A stretch of 13,897 nt of DNA from Flavobacteriaceae bacterium (GCA_020347545.1 CP070731.1:2137675-2151571), one strand, 5' to 3'; numbered from the stretch's first letter, positions 1-7,925 are shown. Numbers and translations: made by a program. Notes: generated by a model from the letters alone, not told the origin.

Positions 1-1181
1 AGAGGACTCATTTCTTTTGGGTAATCAATGATAAATGTTGGCTGAACATAGAGATGCTCACATTTTTCCCCAAACAATTCATCAATTAGTTTTCCTTTAC
101 CCATGGTCTCATCTACTTCAAGACCAAGTTTTTTACAGACCTCTCTCAGTTCTACCTCATCCATTCCGGCCACATCATAACCTGTATGCTCTTTAATTGC
201 CGAAAGTATAGGTACTCTGGCATAAGGAGCCTTAAAATCGATCACTTGGTCCCCTACCTGAGCTTTTGAGGAACCATTGGCATCTACCGCTACTTTTTCA
301 AGTAATTCCTCGGTCATCTCCATCATCCAGTTGTAGTCCTTGTAGGCTACATAAAGTTCCATTACGGTAAATTCCGGATTATGTGTCCGGTCCATTCCTT
401 CATTTCTAAAATCCTTGGCAAATTCATAGACAGCATCAAAACCTCCAACAATCAACCTTTTTAAATACAGCTCATTGGCTATCCTCATGTACAAAGGTAT
501 ATCCAGCGCATTGTGATGCGTCACAAACGGACGAGCAGCTGCTCCACCCGGAATGGGCTGAAGGATTGGGGTCTCCACTTCCAGATAACCTCGGTCGTTA
601 AAAAACTCACGCATGGAGTTCGTGATCTTTGTCCTTTTTATAAAAGTTTCTTTTACGTGGTCATTCACCATCAGATCCACATACCTTTGACGATACCTCA
701 TTTCAGCATCACTAAAAGCATCATGCGTTTTCCCGTCAGCATCAACTTTTACAATGGGCATGGGCTTTAAGGCTTTTGACAAAACCATCAGCTCTTTTAC
801 CAAAACAGATTTTTCACCAACCTGGGTCTTAAAAACTTCACCCCTGATTCCGATGATATCGCCAATATCAAGGAGCTTTTTAAATACCTCATTATACATG
901 GTCTTATCCTCACCACTACATATCTCATCCCTGTTGATATAGATCTGCATTCTTCCTGTAGCATCCTTTAATTCGGCAAATGAAGCCTTCCCCATGATTC
1001 TTCTGCTCATGATTCTACCGGCAAGAATAACTTCTTTTCCTTCCAGAGTTTCAAAATTATCAACGACCTCCTTTACGGAAGCGGTGGTTTTAAATTGTGC
1101 TGCAGGATAAGGGTTAATACCCAGGTCTCTCAACTTCTGCAGGGATTCCCTGCGTACGATTTCCTGTTCTGATAATTGCAT
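1..1181 (-). CDS. lysS: Lysyl-tRNA synthetase, class II (partial, 3' end outside window)
   Basis: This cytoplasmic enzyme charges tRNA-Lys with lysine using ATP. I translated the minus strand from the ATG at 1181-1179. It gives 393 residues and runs off the left edge without a stop. The N-terminal part (about residues 50-140) is an OB-fold anticodon-binding domain with the segment VILAGRIMSRRIMGKASF. The class II core follows: motif 1 around GYLEVETPILQPIPGGAAARPF-type sequence near residues 198-219, and motif 2 FRNEGMDRTHNPEFT near 258-272, which binds ATP and the tRNA acceptor end. Motif 3 lies beyond the window. The linker RYRQRYVDL is typical of bacterial LysRS. A perfect Bacteroidota -7 element 30 bases upstream supports the start. 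About 170 residues appear to be missing compared with the usual flavobacterial length (about 565 aa, from memory). Identification is secure. Confidence 0.97.
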   Translation of the reverse strand, partial: MQLSEQEIVRRESLQKLRDLGINPYPAAQFKTTASVKEVVDNFETLEGKEVILAGRIMSRRIMGKASFAELKDATGRMQIYINRDEICSGEDKTMYNEVFKKLLDIGDIIGIRGEVFKTQVGEKSVLVKELMVLSKALKPMPIVKVDADGKTHDAFSDAEMRYRQRYVDLMVNDHVKETFIKRTKITNSMREFFNDRGYLEVETPILQPIPGGAAARPFVTHHNALDIPLYMRIANELYLKRLIVGGFDAVYEFAKDFRNEGMDRTHNPEFTVMELYVAYKDYNWMMEMTEELLEKVAVDANGSSKAQVGDQVIDFKAPYARVPILSAIKEHTGYDVAGMDEVELREVCKKLGLEVDETMGKGKLIDELFGEKCEHLYVQPTFIIDYPKEMSP

Positions 1182-1210
1182 TTTCTGATCGATTTTTGAA
1201 AAATAGGTCG

Positions 1211-1218
1211 CAAAGATA
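1211..1218 (-). promoter_or_regulatory. Promoter -7 element of lysS (TAnnTTTG)
   Basis: On the minus strand this reads TATCTTTG, an exact match to the Bacteroidota -7 consensus TAnnTTTG. It lies 29 bases before the lysS ATG, implying a short leader. No good -33 TTTG is visible at the usual spacing (TTAC is found there), so the call rests on the -7 match and position. Confidence 0.55.
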
Positions 1219-1314
1219 CGTGGATTCAACGATATATTGTAACGAAAAGCTATTTTCAACGTCATGTAATCAAAATAATTTAACGAATTTTGCAATCTCA
1301 AATCATTATTTAAT

Positions 1315-1476
1315 ATGAGCATCTGGAGAGTCCTTTTATCCATTTTATTTCCGCCTCTGGCTGTTATTGACAAGGGGTGTGGCAGTGTCGTAATCGTTTT
1401 TATACTGACGCTTTGCGCTTGGATACCTGGAGTGATCGGTGCGCTGATCATATTAAATAATCCTAAATACAGCTGA
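1315..1476 (+). CDS. YqaE/Pmp3-family small membrane protein
   Basis: This is a 53-residue protein starting MSIWRVLLSILFPPLAVIDK and ending in ALIILNNPKYS. It has two hydrophobic segments (about residues 4-18 and 23-47). The first carries the FPPLAV signature of the YqaE/Pmp3 (UPF0057) family and the second carries WIPGVIGAL with a C-terminal Y, also characteristic. Family members are about 50-60 aa inner-membrane proteolipids linked in yeast and plants to membrane potential and salt stress; the bacterial role is not well defined. Its TGA stop (1474-1476) shares one base with the ATG of lipB, so the two genes are probably translated from one transcript. The start is the only ATG giving the full family length. 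No Shine-Dalgarno is present, which is usual for this phylum. Function beyond family membership is unknown. Confidence 0.88.
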   Translation: MSIWRVLLSILFPPLAVIDKGCGSVVIVFILTLCAWIPGVIGALIILNNPKYS

Positions 1477-2189
1477 TGAATCAAGTTGTTTTTAAAGACC
1501 TCGGAATAAAGGATTATAAAGAGGCATGGGATTTTCAAAATGAATTGTTCCAGGGTATTATCGATATCAAACTGGCCAACAGAGACAGAGAGGTCAAGCT
1601 GGAAACTCCCAACTATTTTTTATTTACTGAGCATCCACCGGTTTATACCTTGGGTAAAAGCGGGGACCTCTCCAACCTGCTTCTCAATGAACAACAACTT
1701 GAGCAAAAAGGCATTTCTTTTTTTAAATCAAATCGAGGCGGCGATATCACCTTTCACGGTCCCGAGCAGATCGTAGGATACCCGATATTGAACCTTGAAA
1801 CCTTTAAGCCGGATATCAGATGGTATATGCGTAGTCTTGAGGAAGTAATTATCCGCACAATAGCCCATTATGGTCTTAAGGGTGTTCGAAGTGATGGAGA
1901 GACGGGAGTCTGGCTCGATGTAGGCACTCCTTTTGCCAGAAAGATCTGTGCCCTGGGCGTAAGGACATCACGCTGGGTAACCATGCATGGTTTTGCGTTA
2001 AATGTAAATACTAACCTGGGCTATTTTGATCATATTATACCTTGTGGAATAAGAGGTAAAGCAGTAACCTCCATAGAAGCAGAACTCAACAGAAAAATTC
2101 CCCTGGAAGAGGTTAAAAACCTGATCTTAGAGAATTTTGAAGCGGTTTTTGAAGCGGAATTAACTACAGAAAGAAAAACGCAACAATAG
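1476..2189 (+). CDS. lipB: Lipoate biosynthesis octanoyltransferase LipB
   Basis: LipB moves the octanoyl group from octanoyl-ACP to the lipoyl domains of 2-oxoacid dehydrogenases and the glycine cleavage H protein, the first step of endogenous lipoate synthesis. The 237-aa product has the full family layout: TEHPPVYTLGK (51-61), the signature RGGDITFHGPEQIVGYPI (87-104), the catalytic lysine in ARKICALGVR (K156), MHGFALNV with H171, and the catalytic cysteine in IIPCGI (C190), followed by the conserved TSIEAEL. One family position is altered: HGPGQ is usual, but here it is HGPEQ (E97, codon GAG). The start ATG overlaps the stop of the upstream YqaE-like gene (TGATG), suggesting translational coupling. 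The gene converges on the nucleoid-associated protein gene with only 18 bases between stops and no clear terminator. Identification is firm. Confidence 0.96.
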   Translation: MNQVVFKDLGIKDYKEAWDFQNELFQGIIDIKLANRDREVKLETPNYFLFTEHPPVYTLGKSGDLSNLLLNEQQLEQKGISFFKSNRGGDITFHGPEQIVGYPILNLETFKPDIRWYMRSLEEVIIRTIAHYGLKGVRSDGETGVWLDVGTPFARKICALGVRTSRWVTMHGFALNVNTNLGYFDHIIPCGIRGKAVTSIEAELNRKIPLEEVKNLILENFEAVFEAELTTERKTQQ

Positions 2190-2207
2190 ACCCTGTTCTA
2201 TGAATAA

Positions 2208-3260
2208 TTAACTGGTCTCTTCGTTAAAATAAACCTTGTAATATTTCATTTTCTTTTCCTCGTCATAACCCAGTTCAAGATACTCTGAAGAGGCGTCAGG
2301 AGCTTCCACGTCCATTTTGATCTGGATGTTGGTGTCAAGTTTGATCTCTGTTTTTAATTTCTGTTTTTGTTTTTTGACAACCGCTTCAGAAACGTGAAAC
2401 TGATTCCTGATCAGAACTTCTTTGTCGGTCTCAAATAATTTCTTGTAATCATCAAACAAATCCTTTTGCTCCTCCTTTTCAAAAACCTCTTCTTTAAAGT
2501 CATGAATATTGAGGGTGTCGTTCTCTTTTAAATAATCTACAGTTTTTGCAAGAAAATGACTTTTCTCCTGTGTACTGTAATCTGTTTTTAGCACCTCATC
2601 CGAAAAATCCTTACACATTTCAATATACGACTGGGTATGGTTATTCTTATCATCCGCATATTTCACATTCAGAAAGTTTTTAATCCAGTACTGTGCATCA
2701 TAATTATTATTGTCCACACTGAGCACCACCATTCCTTCATCATCCTGATAGTTGACAATCAAACATCCTTTATCAATTTTCTTTGTGCTTATACCTTTTT
2801 GAACAACGACGTCAAAACTATTACCTTCCTGAAAAGTTTGAAAGAAACTTGTCTTATTCTCAATTTTGAAAATACCAAGGGCTGTTGTCTGCACCTCATT
2901 GAACTCAATATCTTCAAAAAGCGCGACGATTACATCTCCTGTTTTGATTTGTGCCGAATTCGATTGTTCAAACAAATGCAGTAAAATATTCTTGGATCCC
3001 TCCACAAAAAACTCCTCCTCTTTAAAAAGTCGCTGCGCATACGAATTGATCTCGTTTAAATTGATATCGGCATGATGATGGAAACGAAAACTTTCCGTGA
3101 GATTTCCAAATGGTTTGAGTAAAAATGGAAGCATGAGGTTGTAACTATCCTCATCAAACACTACCGGTTCTTCTGAAAACACATTTCTCGTATCATTGAA
3201 CTTATTGCCTATCTTATGTATGATGAATTTCGGAATACTGGCCTTGTTTCTCTTGATCAT
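2208..3260 (-). CDS. Nucleoid-associated protein, YejK/NdpA (NA37) family
   Basis: The 350-aa product resembles the YejK/NdpA (37 kDa nucleoid-associated protein) family in its Bacteroidota form. E. coli YejK localises to the nucleoid, but its molecular role is poorly known. Seen here: an N-terminal segment (IPKFIIHKIGNKFNDTRNVF) typical of the family start, then a mixed alpha/beta region with SKNILLHLFEQS and GDVIVALFEDIEF (about 90-120), GCLIVNYQDD, and WIKNFLNVKYADDKNNHTQ near residue 200. A charged, lysine/glutamate-rich C-terminal part (about 245-310) precedes a final beta-rich stretch. There is no signal peptide or membrane segment, so it is cytoplasmic. It follows the chagasin-like gene by 48 bases on the same strand, with a possible promoter in that gap. 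Family assignment is from overall sequence character rather than a catalytic motif, so it is good but not absolute. Confidence 0.82.
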   Translation of the reverse strand: MIKRNKASIPKFIIHKIGNKFNDTRNVFSEEPVVFDEDSYNLMLPFLLKPFGNLTESFRFHHHADINLNEINSYAQRLFKEEEFFVEGSKNILLHLFEQSNSAQIKTGDVIVALFEDIEFNEVQTTALGIFKIENKTSFFQTFQEGNSFDVVVQKGISTKKIDKGCLIVNYQDDEGMVVLSVDNNNYDAQYWIKNFLNVKYADDKNNHTQSYIEMCKDFSDEVLKTDYSTQEKSHFLAKTVDYLKENDTLNIHDFKEEVFEKEEQKDLFDDYKKLFETDKEVLIRNQFHVSEAVVKKQKQKLKTEIKLDTNIQIKMDVEAPDASSEYLELGYDEEKKMKYYKVYFNEETS

Positions 3261-3282
3261 TTCTCTGCATTTTTTGACGATG

Positions 3283-3290
3283 CAATGATA
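3283..3290 (-). promoter_or_regulatory. Possible -7 element for the nucleoid-associated protein gene
   Basis: The minus strand reads TATCATTG, one mismatch from TAnnTTTG, 22 bases before the ATG at 3260. It would give this gene its own transcript besides read-through from rnhB. No clear -33 element is visible. Confidence 0.3.
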
Positions 3291-3308
3291 CGATTTTAAG
3301 ACATAAAA

Positions 3309-3653
3309 CTATTCAACTTTTACACCGATTTCCTTGCGCATCTGATCACCTTCTTTCTCCCATGCCCGCTTGTATATAAAAATTAACTTGGCCTCTCCCT
3401 TGCTTCTCGCTCTGAAACTCCATATTTCAGTTCCTCCTGCCCCCGTAGCTGCATTTTCAGGAATAACATATTGAACCGATAAGGAATCCAGTATCGAATT
3501 TCTGACTTCCCTCTCAAGGAACCATGCATAACCGGTTGTTCTGTTCGATTTCAATTTGATCTCAAAAGTTTCTCCTTCCTTAACTTTCATGGATTCGTTC
3601 TGGCAGGAACATAGTATCGGAACGATAATCAGAAGAAAATAGAAATGTCTCAT
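3309..3653 (-). CDS. Chagasin-like (I42 family) cysteine-protease inhibitor lipoprotein
   Basis: The 114-aa product matches inhibitor family I42 (chagasin), which blocks papain-type (C1) cysteine proteases through three loops. The loop motifs are present in order: NRTTGYAW (about 37-44; chagasin has NPTTG), GAGGTEIWSF (about 71-80; GxGGTE) and RAWE (about 96-99; RPWE in chagasin). The proline of the first and third motifs is replaced (by Arg and Ala), so inhibitory strength cannot be assumed. Residues 1-16 are a signal peptide ending in a lipobox (LCSC, acceptor C17), so it should be a lipoprotein of the periplasm or outer membrane. Its ATG overlaps the rnhB stop by four bases (ATGA), implying translational coupling. 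The target protease is not in the window; it may be an endogenous secreted protease or an exogenous one. Confidence 0.85.
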   Translation of the reverse strand: MRHFYFLLIIVPILCSCQNESMKVKEGETFEIKLKSNRTTGYAWFLEREVRNSILDSLSVQYVIPENAATGAGGTEIWSFRARSKGEAKLIFIYKRAWEKEGDQMRKEIGVKVE

Positions 3654-4249
3654 AAGTCAAGTTTTAATTGTTCTGGTAATAATTTAAAGCTTTTGCGATG
3701 CAACGGGGATGATCCGTATTGCCTGATAGCCTTTCTGTGCTCCGAGGTAGGATAACCTTTATTTCTCAGCCATCCGTACTCAGGATAATGCTGATGCGCC
3801 CCGAACATAAATTCATCTCTGTAGGTCTTAGCAAGAATTGAAGCCGCTGCAATATTTAAAAACTTCCCGTCTCCTTTGACTATGGTTTGATGAGGGATGT
3901 TTTTAAAACTCTTGAACTTGTTCCCGTCTACCACAATAAATTGAGGATCAAGTTTAAGGCTTTCCAGGGATTTATGCATCGCCAGGATGGAGGCGTTGAG
4001 AATATTGATTTCATCTATTTCTTCATGGTCAACGAAAGCTACGGCATAGGACAGTGCTTCTTTTTCAATTACCGGCCTCAGAAGTTCTCTTTTCTTTTCA
4101 CTGAGCTGCTTAGAGTCATTCATCAAAGGGTGTTTAAAATCAGGCGGCAGAATAACCGCCGCTGCCACGACCGGGCCTGCAAGACAGCCTCTTCCGGCTT
4201 CATCCGTACCTGCCTCTAAATCAAACGAAGAATATTTTAGTGCCAACAT
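3650..4249 (-). CDS. rnhB: Ribonuclease HII
   Basis: RNase HII cuts RNA in RNA/DNA hybrids and starts removal of single ribonucleotides from DNA. With the start at 4249 the product is 199 aa, the usual size. Visible motifs: GTDEAGRGCLAGPVVAAAV with the metal-binding pair D16/E17, MNDSKQLS (43-50), IVVDGN with D108, VKGDGKF with D127, and AAASILAKTYRD (134-145). The C-terminal segment YGWLRNKGYPTSEHRKAI, with HRKSF after it, is typical of the family. An in-frame ATG at 4294 would add 15 residues (MLIVGPLLFLKRSSI), but it lies upstream of a perfect -7 element at 4265-4272, and family members start near MLALKYSSFDLEAGTDEAGRG, so I chose 4249. The stop overlaps the start of the inhibitor gene (ATGA). 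The opposite neighbour is the divergent barrel-protein gene. Confidence 0.96.
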   Translation of the reverse strand: MLALKYSSFDLEAGTDEAGRGCLAGPVVAAAVILPPDFKHPLMNDSKQLSEKKRELLRPVIEKEALSYAVAFVDHEEIDEINILNASILAMHKSLESLKLDPQFIVVDGNKFKSFKNIPHQTIVKGDGKFLNIAAASILAKTYRDEFMFGAHQHYPEYGWLRNKGYPTSEHRKAIRQYGSSPLHRKSFKLLPEQLKLDL

Positions 4250-4264
4250 AATCGAACTTCTTTT

Positions 4265-4272
4265 CAAAAATA
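4265..4272 (-). promoter_or_regulatory. Promoter -7 element of rnhB
   Basis: The minus strand reads TATTTTTG, an exact TAnnTTTG match, 15 bases before the chosen rnhB ATG (4249). It implies a very short leader and argues against the longer in-frame start at 4294. A TTG lies 15 bases upstream of the element, slightly closer than usual for a -33 box. Confidence 0.45.
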
Positions 4273-4316
4273 ATAAAGGCCCTACAATTAGCATGAAATA
4301 ATATGCTCAAATATTT

Positions 4317-4324
4317 TACCTTTG
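4317..4324 (+). promoter_or_regulatory. Promoter -7 element of the putative porin gene
   Basis: TACCTTTG is an exact TAnnTTTG match, 19 bases before the ATG at 4344. It sits in the 94-base gap shared with rnhB. No good -33 TTTG is seen at normal spacing. Confidence 0.5.
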
Positions 4325-4343
4325 TCATCAATTAAATTTATCC

Positions 4344-6314
4344 ATGTTAAGGAAACTTTCCATTTTAATTTTATTGTTGATCACAACCGGCATCTGGGGC
4401 CAGATAAATGACGGAAATCTCAATACCCTTGACAACAGATATGTTGACGTTTATGGTGATACGGCCAAAATTTATGATAAGGAGGTCGAAGTAGAGTTAA
4501 GCGATAAAACCTATTATCATGATTATAAGGTCATTGATTACAAAATGGACACCACTTACATCGACACCACGCTTACCATGAAAAAGTATTATAAGTTTAA
4601 TTTAGAACGTAAAGATGCTTTTGAACTGATGCCTTTTCACAACCCGGGACAAACCTACAACAACCTTGCTTACACCTTTAAGGGAAATGAAACCTATCCC
4701 AAAATCGGCGCACGGGCTCAGCACTTCAATTATTATGAAGTGGAGGATATCAAATATTATAGTGTACCAACTCCCTCTACGGAACTCATGTGGTCAACGG
4801 TACTTGAACAAGGGCATTTGCTTGACGCCATGTTTACCTTTAACCTATCTCGGCAATTCAATGCTTCTTTGAGTTTTAAGAGTATACGTTCTATAGGTAA
4901 ATACAGACATTCTCTAACCGATCATGGAGCGGCCAGGATCACCATGGGTTACCACACGAAAAATAAACGGTACTTTATTCGCGGTCATCTCGTGGCACAG
5001 GATCTGAACAACGATCAAAATGGAGGGCTCACTGAAGAATCCCTTTTCTATTTTGAATCAAATGACCCCAATTTTTCGGACAGGGCAAGGCTTGAGACCA
5101 ATTTTACCGACGCCAAAAGCGTTATAAGAGCGAACAGGTATTATTTCGACCATTTCTATGTATTGTGGGATAAGAAAGACAGTTTAAAATCTATCCCTTC
5201 GGATCTGAAAATCGGACATCAGTTCAATTTTGAAAGAAAACACTATGAGTATGAGCAAGGTACTGCGAACATCATGTTTGGCCCGGCTTTTAACAGAGAG
5301 ATAGATGATGATGCCAAGTATTCAAAATTTTATAATGAAGCTTATCTGTCATTGAACTCCCCGATAACCCTGGGGGAAGTAAGGTTCAAGGTGAATAATT
5401 ATAACTATAACTACAGTTATAAAAGTGTGGTGATAACTCCGGATGAGGTCATAGACTCAAAACTTGAAGGAAACAGTTTTGCGATTGGCGGAGAGTGGCA
5501 TACAAAGTTTAAAAAATTTAATCTTGATGTTGATGCCTCTCAGATCATTTCAGGAAATCTTACGGGCCACGCTTATTCTGCCATGGCAAGCTTTAAAACA
5601 GACAGTACTTTTCAGGTAACGGCCAGGGCTTACAGCAACAATCGATCGCCTAACTTCAACTTTTTATTGAATCAAAGTGATTATAAGTATTACAACTGGC
5701 AAAATGATTTTAAAAATGAAGAGATCAACGGTATAGACTTTGTTTTTGACTCTGAAAAATGGATCTATGCCTCGGCTTATCTGACGAATATTGGGAACTA
5801 CTCCTATTTTGCTCAAAATGAAGATACGGGCCAGGTGGAACCGCGACAATACGGTGAAAACATTAACTATTTTAAGATCAAATTGAGCAAAGAAATACGG
5901 TTTGGTAAATTTGCACTTGACAATCAGTTCATCTATCAGCAGGTAACAAGCGGTGAAGAGGTACTTAGAGTACCCGACTTTATTACCAGAAATACCCTTT
6001 ATTACGCCAATCATATTTTTAAGGGTAAACCCATGTATCTTGAAACAGGAGTCAGCTTTAGTTATTTCAGTAAATACCTGATGAATAGTTTTAATCCGGT
6101 TCTTAATGAATTTTACCTTCAGAATGAAAGGGAGTATGGCGGTTTTCCACTCCTGGATTTCTTTATCAATTTTCGGGTAAAGACCATGAGGGTGTTTTTT
6201 AAACTGGAACATTTTAATTCAGGTTTTTCGGAGAATAATTATTATTCTGCACCTACCTATCCCTACCGTGATTTTGTGGTTCGATTAGGGCTGGTATGGA
6301 ATTTCTTTATCTGA
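4344..6314 (+). CDS. Putative outer-membrane beta-barrel porin (Porin_10-like)
   Basis: The 656-aa product begins with a signal peptide (MLRKLSILILLLITTGIWG, cleavage probably after residue 19). From about residue 140 to the end it shows alternating polar/hydrophobic beta strands rich in Tyr, Phe and Asn, such as FTFNLSRQFNASLSFKSIRS, RYFIRGHLVAQDLN, VRFKVNNYNYNYSYKS and MRVFFKLEHFNSGF. It ends in VRLGLVWNFFI, a C-terminal strand with a terminal hydrophobic residue as in barrel proteins inserted by the BAM machinery. Residues about 20-100 are acidic and not obviously barrel. Size and the FTFNLSRQFN...SIRSIGKYRHSL segment fit the Bacteroidota putative porin family (Porin_10, PF14121). The transported substrate is unknown; it lacks a TonB-dependent receptor plug. 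It is divergent from rnhB and 44 bases upstream of the FAD dehydrogenase gene, so the two may share a transcript. Confidence 0.83.
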   Translation: MLRKLSILILLLITTGIWGQINDGNLNTLDNRYVDVYGDTAKIYDKEVEVELSDKTYYHDYKVIDYKMDTTYIDTTLTMKKYYKFNLERKDAFELMPFHNPGQTYNNLAYTFKGNETYPKIGARAQHFNYYEVEDIKYYSVPTPSTELMWSTVLEQGHLLDAMFTFNLSRQFNASLSFKSIRSIGKYRHSLTDHGAARITMGYHTKNKRYFIRGHLVAQDLNNDQNGGLTEESLFYFESNDPNFSDRARLETNFTDAKSVIRANRYYFDHFYVLWDKKDSLKSIPSDLKIGHQFNFERKHYEYEQGTANIMFGPAFNREIDDDAKYSKFYNEAYLSLNSPITLGEVRFKVNNYNYNYSYKSVVITPDEVIDSKLEGNSFAIGGEWHTKFKKFNLDVDASQIISGNLTGHAYSAMASFKTDSTFQVTARAYSNNRSPNFNFLLNQSDYKYYNWQNDFKNEEINGIDFVFDSEKWIYASAYLTNIGNYSYFAQNEDTGQVEPRQYGENINYFKIKLSKEIRFGKFALDNQFIYQQVTSGEEVLRVPDFITRNTLYYANHIFKGKPMYLETGVSFSYFSKYLMNSFNPVLNEFYLQNEREYGGFPLLDFFINFRVKTMRVFFKLEHFNSGFSENNYYSAPTYPYRDFVVRLGLVWNFFI

Positions 6315-6358
6315 TAATTCAAATGATCTAATTGGTCTAAACAGGCCTGAATATCATT

Positions 6359-7915
6359 ATGCAAAAAGAACTTCAAATTCAGGTGAGTCCTGAAATGGCA
6401 CATAAGGAGGATATGCTAAAGGCATATGTCTCAAAAAAAATTGCTGTGCCCAAGGATCAGATTTCCGGTCTGGAGATTTTGAAAAGATCTATTGATGCCA
6501 GACAAAAGTCGATAAAAATAAATTTGAAAATTCAGGTTTTTGTCAATGAAAACCCAGTCAAAAAAGTTCCTGAACTTCCTTTCTACAGTGATGTCAGCCA
6601 GGCGCAGGAAGTCCTGGTGATTGGAGCGGGTCCAGCAGGGTTATTCTCGGCCTTAAAACTGATCGAAAAAGGTTTAAAGCCCTTGGTTCTGGAGAGAGGA
6701 AAAGATGTCAGGGAACGCAGACGTGATCTTGCTGCTATTACAAAGAATCATCTGGTCAATGAAGACTCAAATTACTGTTTTGGAGAAGGAGGAGCGGGAA
6801 CCTATTCTGACGGGAAACTCTATACACGTTCCAAAAAACGTGGTGATGTCAACAAAATCCTGAAACTGCTAATCGCTCATGGTGCCCATGAAGATATTGC
6901 CGTAAATGCCCACCCCCATATTGGAACCAATAAACTGCCAAAAATAATTCAGGCTATTCGTGAAACCATTATCCAATACGGAGGGAAGATCCTCTTTAAT
7001 ACAAGAGTCACTGACCTTCTGATTAAAAACAATGAGATTCAAGGGGTATCGACCCAGTCAGGCCAGATCATCAAAGCCCAAAAAGTTATTTTGGCAACGG
7101 GCCATTCGGCAAGGGACATTTTTGAACTCCTTCATCATAAAGGAGTCTTTATCGAGGCAAAACCGTTTGCCCTGGGAGTTCGCGTGGAACACTCTCAACA
7201 ACTAATTGACCAGATTCAGTATCATTGTCAAACCCGAGGAGATTACCTTCCTCCTGCTCCCTATAGCCTGGTAAAACAAATTGATAATAGAGGAGTTTAT
7301 TCTTTTTGCATGTGTCCCGGAGGTGTTATTGCCCCGTGCGCTACCGCACCCGGAGAAGTGGTTACCAATGGATGGTCGCCAAGTAAAAGAGATCAACCAA
7401 CTTCCAATTCGGGAATCGTGGTCTCGCTTGATCTTAAAGACTTCGAAGCTTACAAGGAATTCGGCCCATTGATGGGGGTTGCTTTTCAGCGAGAAATTGA
7501 ACAAACTGCATGGAGGCTGGGTGGAAAAACACAAAGAGTCCCGGCTCAGCGACTGGTAGATTTTACCGAGGGTAAACTGTCTGCGGATATCCCAAAAACT
7601 TCATATACCCCGGGAACTACGAGTACTGAACTGGGTGAGGTACTTCCTACATTCATATATAAAGCACTTCAGGATGGATTTAAACGATTTGATCAGTCCA
7701 TGAAGGGGTATTTGACTAACGAAGCCGTGGTCCACGCGCCTGAATCGAGAACTTCTTCACCCGTAAGGATTCCGAGGGACAAGATTACGCTCGAACATGT
7801 TCAGATAAAAGGTCTTTACCCCTGTGGCGAAGGTGCAGGTTATGCGGGTGGTATTATTTCGGCAGCTATAGACGGAGAAAAATGCGCGGAACAGGTCAAA
7901 TTGTCGATTTCCTGA
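6359..7915 (+). CDS. FAD-dependent dehydrogenase (COG2509 type)
   Basis: The 518-aa cytoplasmic protein has an N-terminal domain of about 75 residues (two repeats of beta-rich IQVSPEMA and IKINLKIQVFV) of the kind found before the flavin domain in COG2509 dehydrogenases. The Rossmann FAD-binding motif VLVIGAGPAGLFSALKL follows (86-102), with the ribose-binding E112. Further landmarks are GEGGAGTYSDGKLYTR (142-157), LATGHSARD (245-253), YSFCMCPGG (314-322) and the C-terminal FAD-contacting CGEGAGYAGGI (489-499). The length and these landmarks fit the family well. The physiological substrate is not established to my knowledge; the cysteines C317, C319 and C327 near the flavin are noteworthy. 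The gene follows the porin gene by 44 bases and converges on nhaC with 10 bases between stops. Family call is firm; the reaction is unknown. Confidence 0.9.
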   Translation: MQKELQIQVSPEMAHKEDMLKAYVSKKIAVPKDQISGLEILKRSIDARQKSIKINLKIQVFVNENPVKKVPELPFYSDVSQAQEVLVIGAGPAGLFSALKLIEKGLKPLVLERGKDVRERRRDLAAITKNHLVNEDSNYCFGEGGAGTYSDGKLYTRSKKRGDVNKILKLLIAHGAHEDIAVNAHPHIGTNKLPKIIQAIRETIIQYGGKILFNTRVTDLLIKNNEIQGVSTQSGQIIKAQKVILATGHSARDIFELLHHKGVFIEAKPFALGVRVEHSQQLIDQIQYHCQTRGDYLPPAPYSLVKQIDNRGVYSFCMCPGGVIAPCATAPGEVVTNGWSPSKRDQPTSNSGIVVSLDLKDFEAYKEFGPLMGVAFQREIEQTAWRLGGKTQRVPAQRLVDFTEGKLSADIPKTSYTPGTTSTELGEVLPTFIYKALQDGFKRFDQSMKGYLTNEAVVHAPESRTSSPVRIPRDKITLEHVQIKGLYPCGEGAGYAGGIISAAIDGEKCAEQVKLSIS

Positions 7916-7925
7916 CCGATATAAT

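Noticed and set aside
2188..2218. AGACC...GGTCT inverted repeat between the lipB and nucleoid-protein stops, as a bidirectional terminator
   Set aside because: The arms are only 5 bases with a 21-base loop, and no T tract follows on either strand.
5664..6212. Long minus-strand open frame (182 codons) inside the porin gene
   Set aside because: It lies wholly within a well-supported coding region on the other strand, and its translation resembles no family I know.
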